From NCBI GenBank assembly GCA_016930895.1, contig JAFGFV010000459.1, forward strand, positions 1 to 7,909: a stretch of 7,909 nucleotides of DNA. The letters are read 5' to 3'. The notes under the pieces are model-generated. The model saw only the letters and a list, made by a program, of their open reading frames with translations. It had not been told where the DNA came from and did not search any database. A program made the position numbers and the translations under genes. Source of the DNA: Spirochaetales bacterium. Lineage in GTDB: Bacteria > Spirochaetota > Spirochaetia > SZUA-6 > DRHE01. Below, in pieces: positions 6,536 through 7,909 of the stretch; position 1 is the stretch's first letter; each line of letters begins with the position of its first letter.

Positions 6536-7909
6536 ATGAGAATTCCGGACCGCGTCCTGGTACAGATCACCGACCGCCTGGACATGGCCGAGGTGGTGTC
6601 GGAGTATGTACACCTCGAGCGCAAGAGCGGGCGTCTGTGGGGGCTGTGTCCCTTCCACTCGGAAAAGACCGCCTCCTTTACCGTCAATCCCGAGAAGGGG
6701 ATGTTCTACTGCTTCGGCTGTCACAAGGGAGGCAGCCTGTTCACTTTCATCATGGAGATCGAGAAGCTTTCGTTTCCGGAAGCGGTGCGGCTGCTGGCCG
6801 AGAAGGCGGGGGTCGAGCTCGATCTGGAGGAAGGAGAGTTCCGGGAGAAGGACGCCTATCTGGAGCTGTACCGCCGGGTGGCCGGGACCTTCAGCTACCT
6901 GCTGCTCGAGCATCCCCGAGGCGCGGGTGCCCGGGCCTACCTTGGGCGCCGAGGGGTGAGCGAGCAGGAGATCCGGCGCTTTCAGATCGGCTACGCGCTT
7001 CCGGCACGCGCGTGGCTGGCCGGTTTCCTGACCGAGAAGAAGTACTCGGCGGAGTTCCTGGGCCGTTCGGGGCTGTTCATGGCACCCCGCGGCGGCGGCC
7101 GGGAGGGCAGGCCCCCGGGTCCCGAGGCAAGCGCGGGCCTGGCCGCCCTGTTCCGCGACCGCATCATGTTCCCGATCCGAAACTTCCGGGACGAGATCGT
7201 GGGCTTCGGGGGCAGGGCCCTGAGGGCGGAGGTCGAGCCCAAGTACCTGAACACCCCGGAAACGGGCTTCTTCCGAAAGGGAGAGCTCCTGTTCGGGGCG
7301 CCCGAGGTGTTCCGGCGGATCCGCAAGGAGGGGAGCTTCGTCGTGGTGGAGGGCTACCTGGACGTGCTGGCCGTGGAGAAGACGGGCCTGCGTCCGGCGG
7401 TTGCCCCTCTCGGCACGGCGGTGACCGCGGAGCAGCTGCGGCTGCTCAAGCGCTACGCCGAGCGCGGGAGCCTGCTCTTCGACAGCGACGAGGCCGGCCG
7501 CAGGGCCGCCGAACGGGCGATCCTGCTGGGGGAGCGGGTCGACCTGGGACTGGACGTGGTCGAACTGCCCGATGCCAAGGACCCGGCGGAGATGGTCGAG
7601 AAACGGGGACCTGAGGCGTTGAAAAAGTCCCTGGAATGTTCTATAAATAGCTTTCAATTCCTGTTGAAAAGCGCGCGGTCAAAACACGATGCCGGGACCC
7701 CGGATGGCAAGAGATCGGTCATCAGAGAGCTGTCTGCCTTCCTGACCTCCACTGAATCCCAGGTCAAGCGGGACGGGTACCTCCGTCTCCTGGCGGAGGA
7801 TCTCGGGGTCGCGTTCGAGTCCGTGCGCAACGACGTGTTGAAGGGGGAGAGGCGAGTCGGCAGACCGACGGAGCAGGGCCGGGAAGAGGCGGGAGAGGAG
7901 GAGGGGATC
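6536..7909 (+). CDS. dnaG: DNA primase DnaG (5' 458 codons; continues past the window end)
   Basis: The frame is open from the ATG at 6536 to the last base. The start MRIPDRVLVQI is the standard DnaG N-terminus, although no clear Shine-Dalgarno is visible in the 19-base gap after mltG. The CHC2 zinc ribbon is complete: C38, H41, C59 and C62, with the family signature CPFHSEKTASFTVNPEKGMFYCFGC. The RNA-polymerase core follows (RDRIMFPI, GFGGRAL, PKYLNTPET). The Toprim metal site has E272 in VVVEGYLD and D316/D318 in LLFDSDEAG. Residues about 360-458 begin the helicase-binding C-terminal region; about 130-150 residues are likely missing. DnaG synthesises the RNA primers for leading- and lagging-strand replication with DnaB helicase. 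Unusual points are a Gly/Pro/Arg-rich insertion around residues 183-205 and an AT-rich patch at codons about 362-380. In many bacteria rpoD follows dnaG; that cannot be seen here. Confidence 0.96.
   Translation, partial: MRIPDRVLVQITDRLDMAEVVSEYVHLERKSGRLWGLCPFHSEKTASFTVNPEKGMFYCFGCHKGGSLFTFIMEIEKLSFPEAVRLLAEKAGVELDLEEGEFREKDAYLELYRRVAGTFSYLLLEHPRGAGARAYLGRRGVSEQEIRRFQIGYALPARAWLAGFLTEKKYSAEFLGRSGLFMAPRGGGREGRPPGPEASAGLAALFRDRIMFPIRNFRDEIVGFGGRALRAEVEPKYLNTPETGFFRKGELLFGAPEVFRRIRKEGSFVVVEGYLDVLAVEKTGLRPAVAPLGTAVTAEQLRLLKRYAERGSLLFDSDEAGRRAAERAILLGERVDLGLDVVELPDAKDPAEMVEKRGPEALKKSLECSINSFQFLLKSARSKHDAGTPDGKRSVIRELSAFLTSTESQVKRDGYLRLLAEDLGVAFESVRNDVLKGERRVGRPTEQGREEAGEEEGI
7619..7647 (+). promoter_or_regulatory. 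Near-consensus sigma70 promoter inside dnaG, possibly for a downstream rpoD
   Basis: TTGAAA (7619-7624) and TATAAA (7642-7647) are separated by exactly 17 bases, each matching five of six consensus positions. This is the best promoter-like match I found in the window. It sits in a 52-base patch with only 16 G/C (7619-7670), inside a coding region that is otherwise strongly GC-rich. The patch lies at the border between the Toprim domain and the helicase-binding region. In the macromolecular synthesis operon of E. coli an internal promoter near the end of dnaG drives rpoD; by analogy this one could do the same. Confidence 0.5.
7652..7669. promoter_or_regulatory. Small dyad at the predicted start of the dnaG-internal promoter
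   Basis: TTTCAA (7652-7657) and TTGAAA (7664-7669) form a 6+6 inverted repeat around TTCCTG. It begins 5 bases after the candidate -10, so it overlaps the expected transcription start. It could be an operator or a 5' hairpin. The arm is short and AT-rich, and it reuses the TTGAAA word, so chance is a real alternative. Confidence 0.25.

Noticed and set aside
1840..6687. 1615-codon open frame on the minus strand
   Set aside because: It is exactly in register with the sense codons of two well-supported genes, crosses their boundary, has a composition typical of translated antisense (rich in R, G, P, V, H, Q, D) and shows no recognisable domain. It follows from codon bias.
6491..7657. 388-codon open frame on the minus strand over dnaG
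   Set aside because: In-register antisense of dnaG; the sense frame has intact zinc and Toprim motifs.

Overview
The window is a compact, GC-rich (by eye about two thirds G+C) bacterial chromosome segment. All five genes lie on the + strand. No RNA genes, mobile elements or CRISPR arrays are visible. The gene content, the MltG-then-DnaG order, the style of the MBL-fold protein and the very long multi-domain outer-membrane protein suggest a GC-rich spirochaete of the Spirochaeta/Treponema type. That assignment rests on recalled family resemblance, not on a search.

Layout. (1) 1-447 is the 3' part of a YkgJ-type cysteine-cluster gene. It overlaps (2) 444-1388, an MBL-fold metallohydrolase, by an ATGA junction. 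(3) An 88-base AT-rich gap at 1389-1476 holds a plausible sigma70-type promoter and two small dyads. (4) 1477-5457 encodes a 1326-residue envelope protein: signal peptide, predicted N-terminal outer-membrane beta-barrel, eight FlgD-type Ig-like domains, and a C-terminal OmpA-type peptidoglycan-binding domain. (5) 5476-6516 is mltG, an endolytic murein transglycosylase, 18 bases downstream. (6) 6536 to the window end is dnaG (primase), 19 bases downstream and cut after codon 458.

How the genes fit together. The last three genes look like one transcription unit. The long protein appears to tie the outer membrane to the peptidoglycan. MltG cuts nascent glycan strands at the inner membrane. DnaG makes replication primers. 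The unit therefore joins envelope architecture, wall synthesis and replication.

Points most worth a second look: the Ig-like domains form an alternating A-B super-repeat with a nearly constant 211-residue period; a perfect 15+15 base palindrome inside a longer hairpin is embedded in the mltG linker; an AT-rich island inside dnaG contains a near-consensus sigma70 promoter with 17-base spacing; and the OmpA domain has Asn where the family has its ligand-binding Asp.
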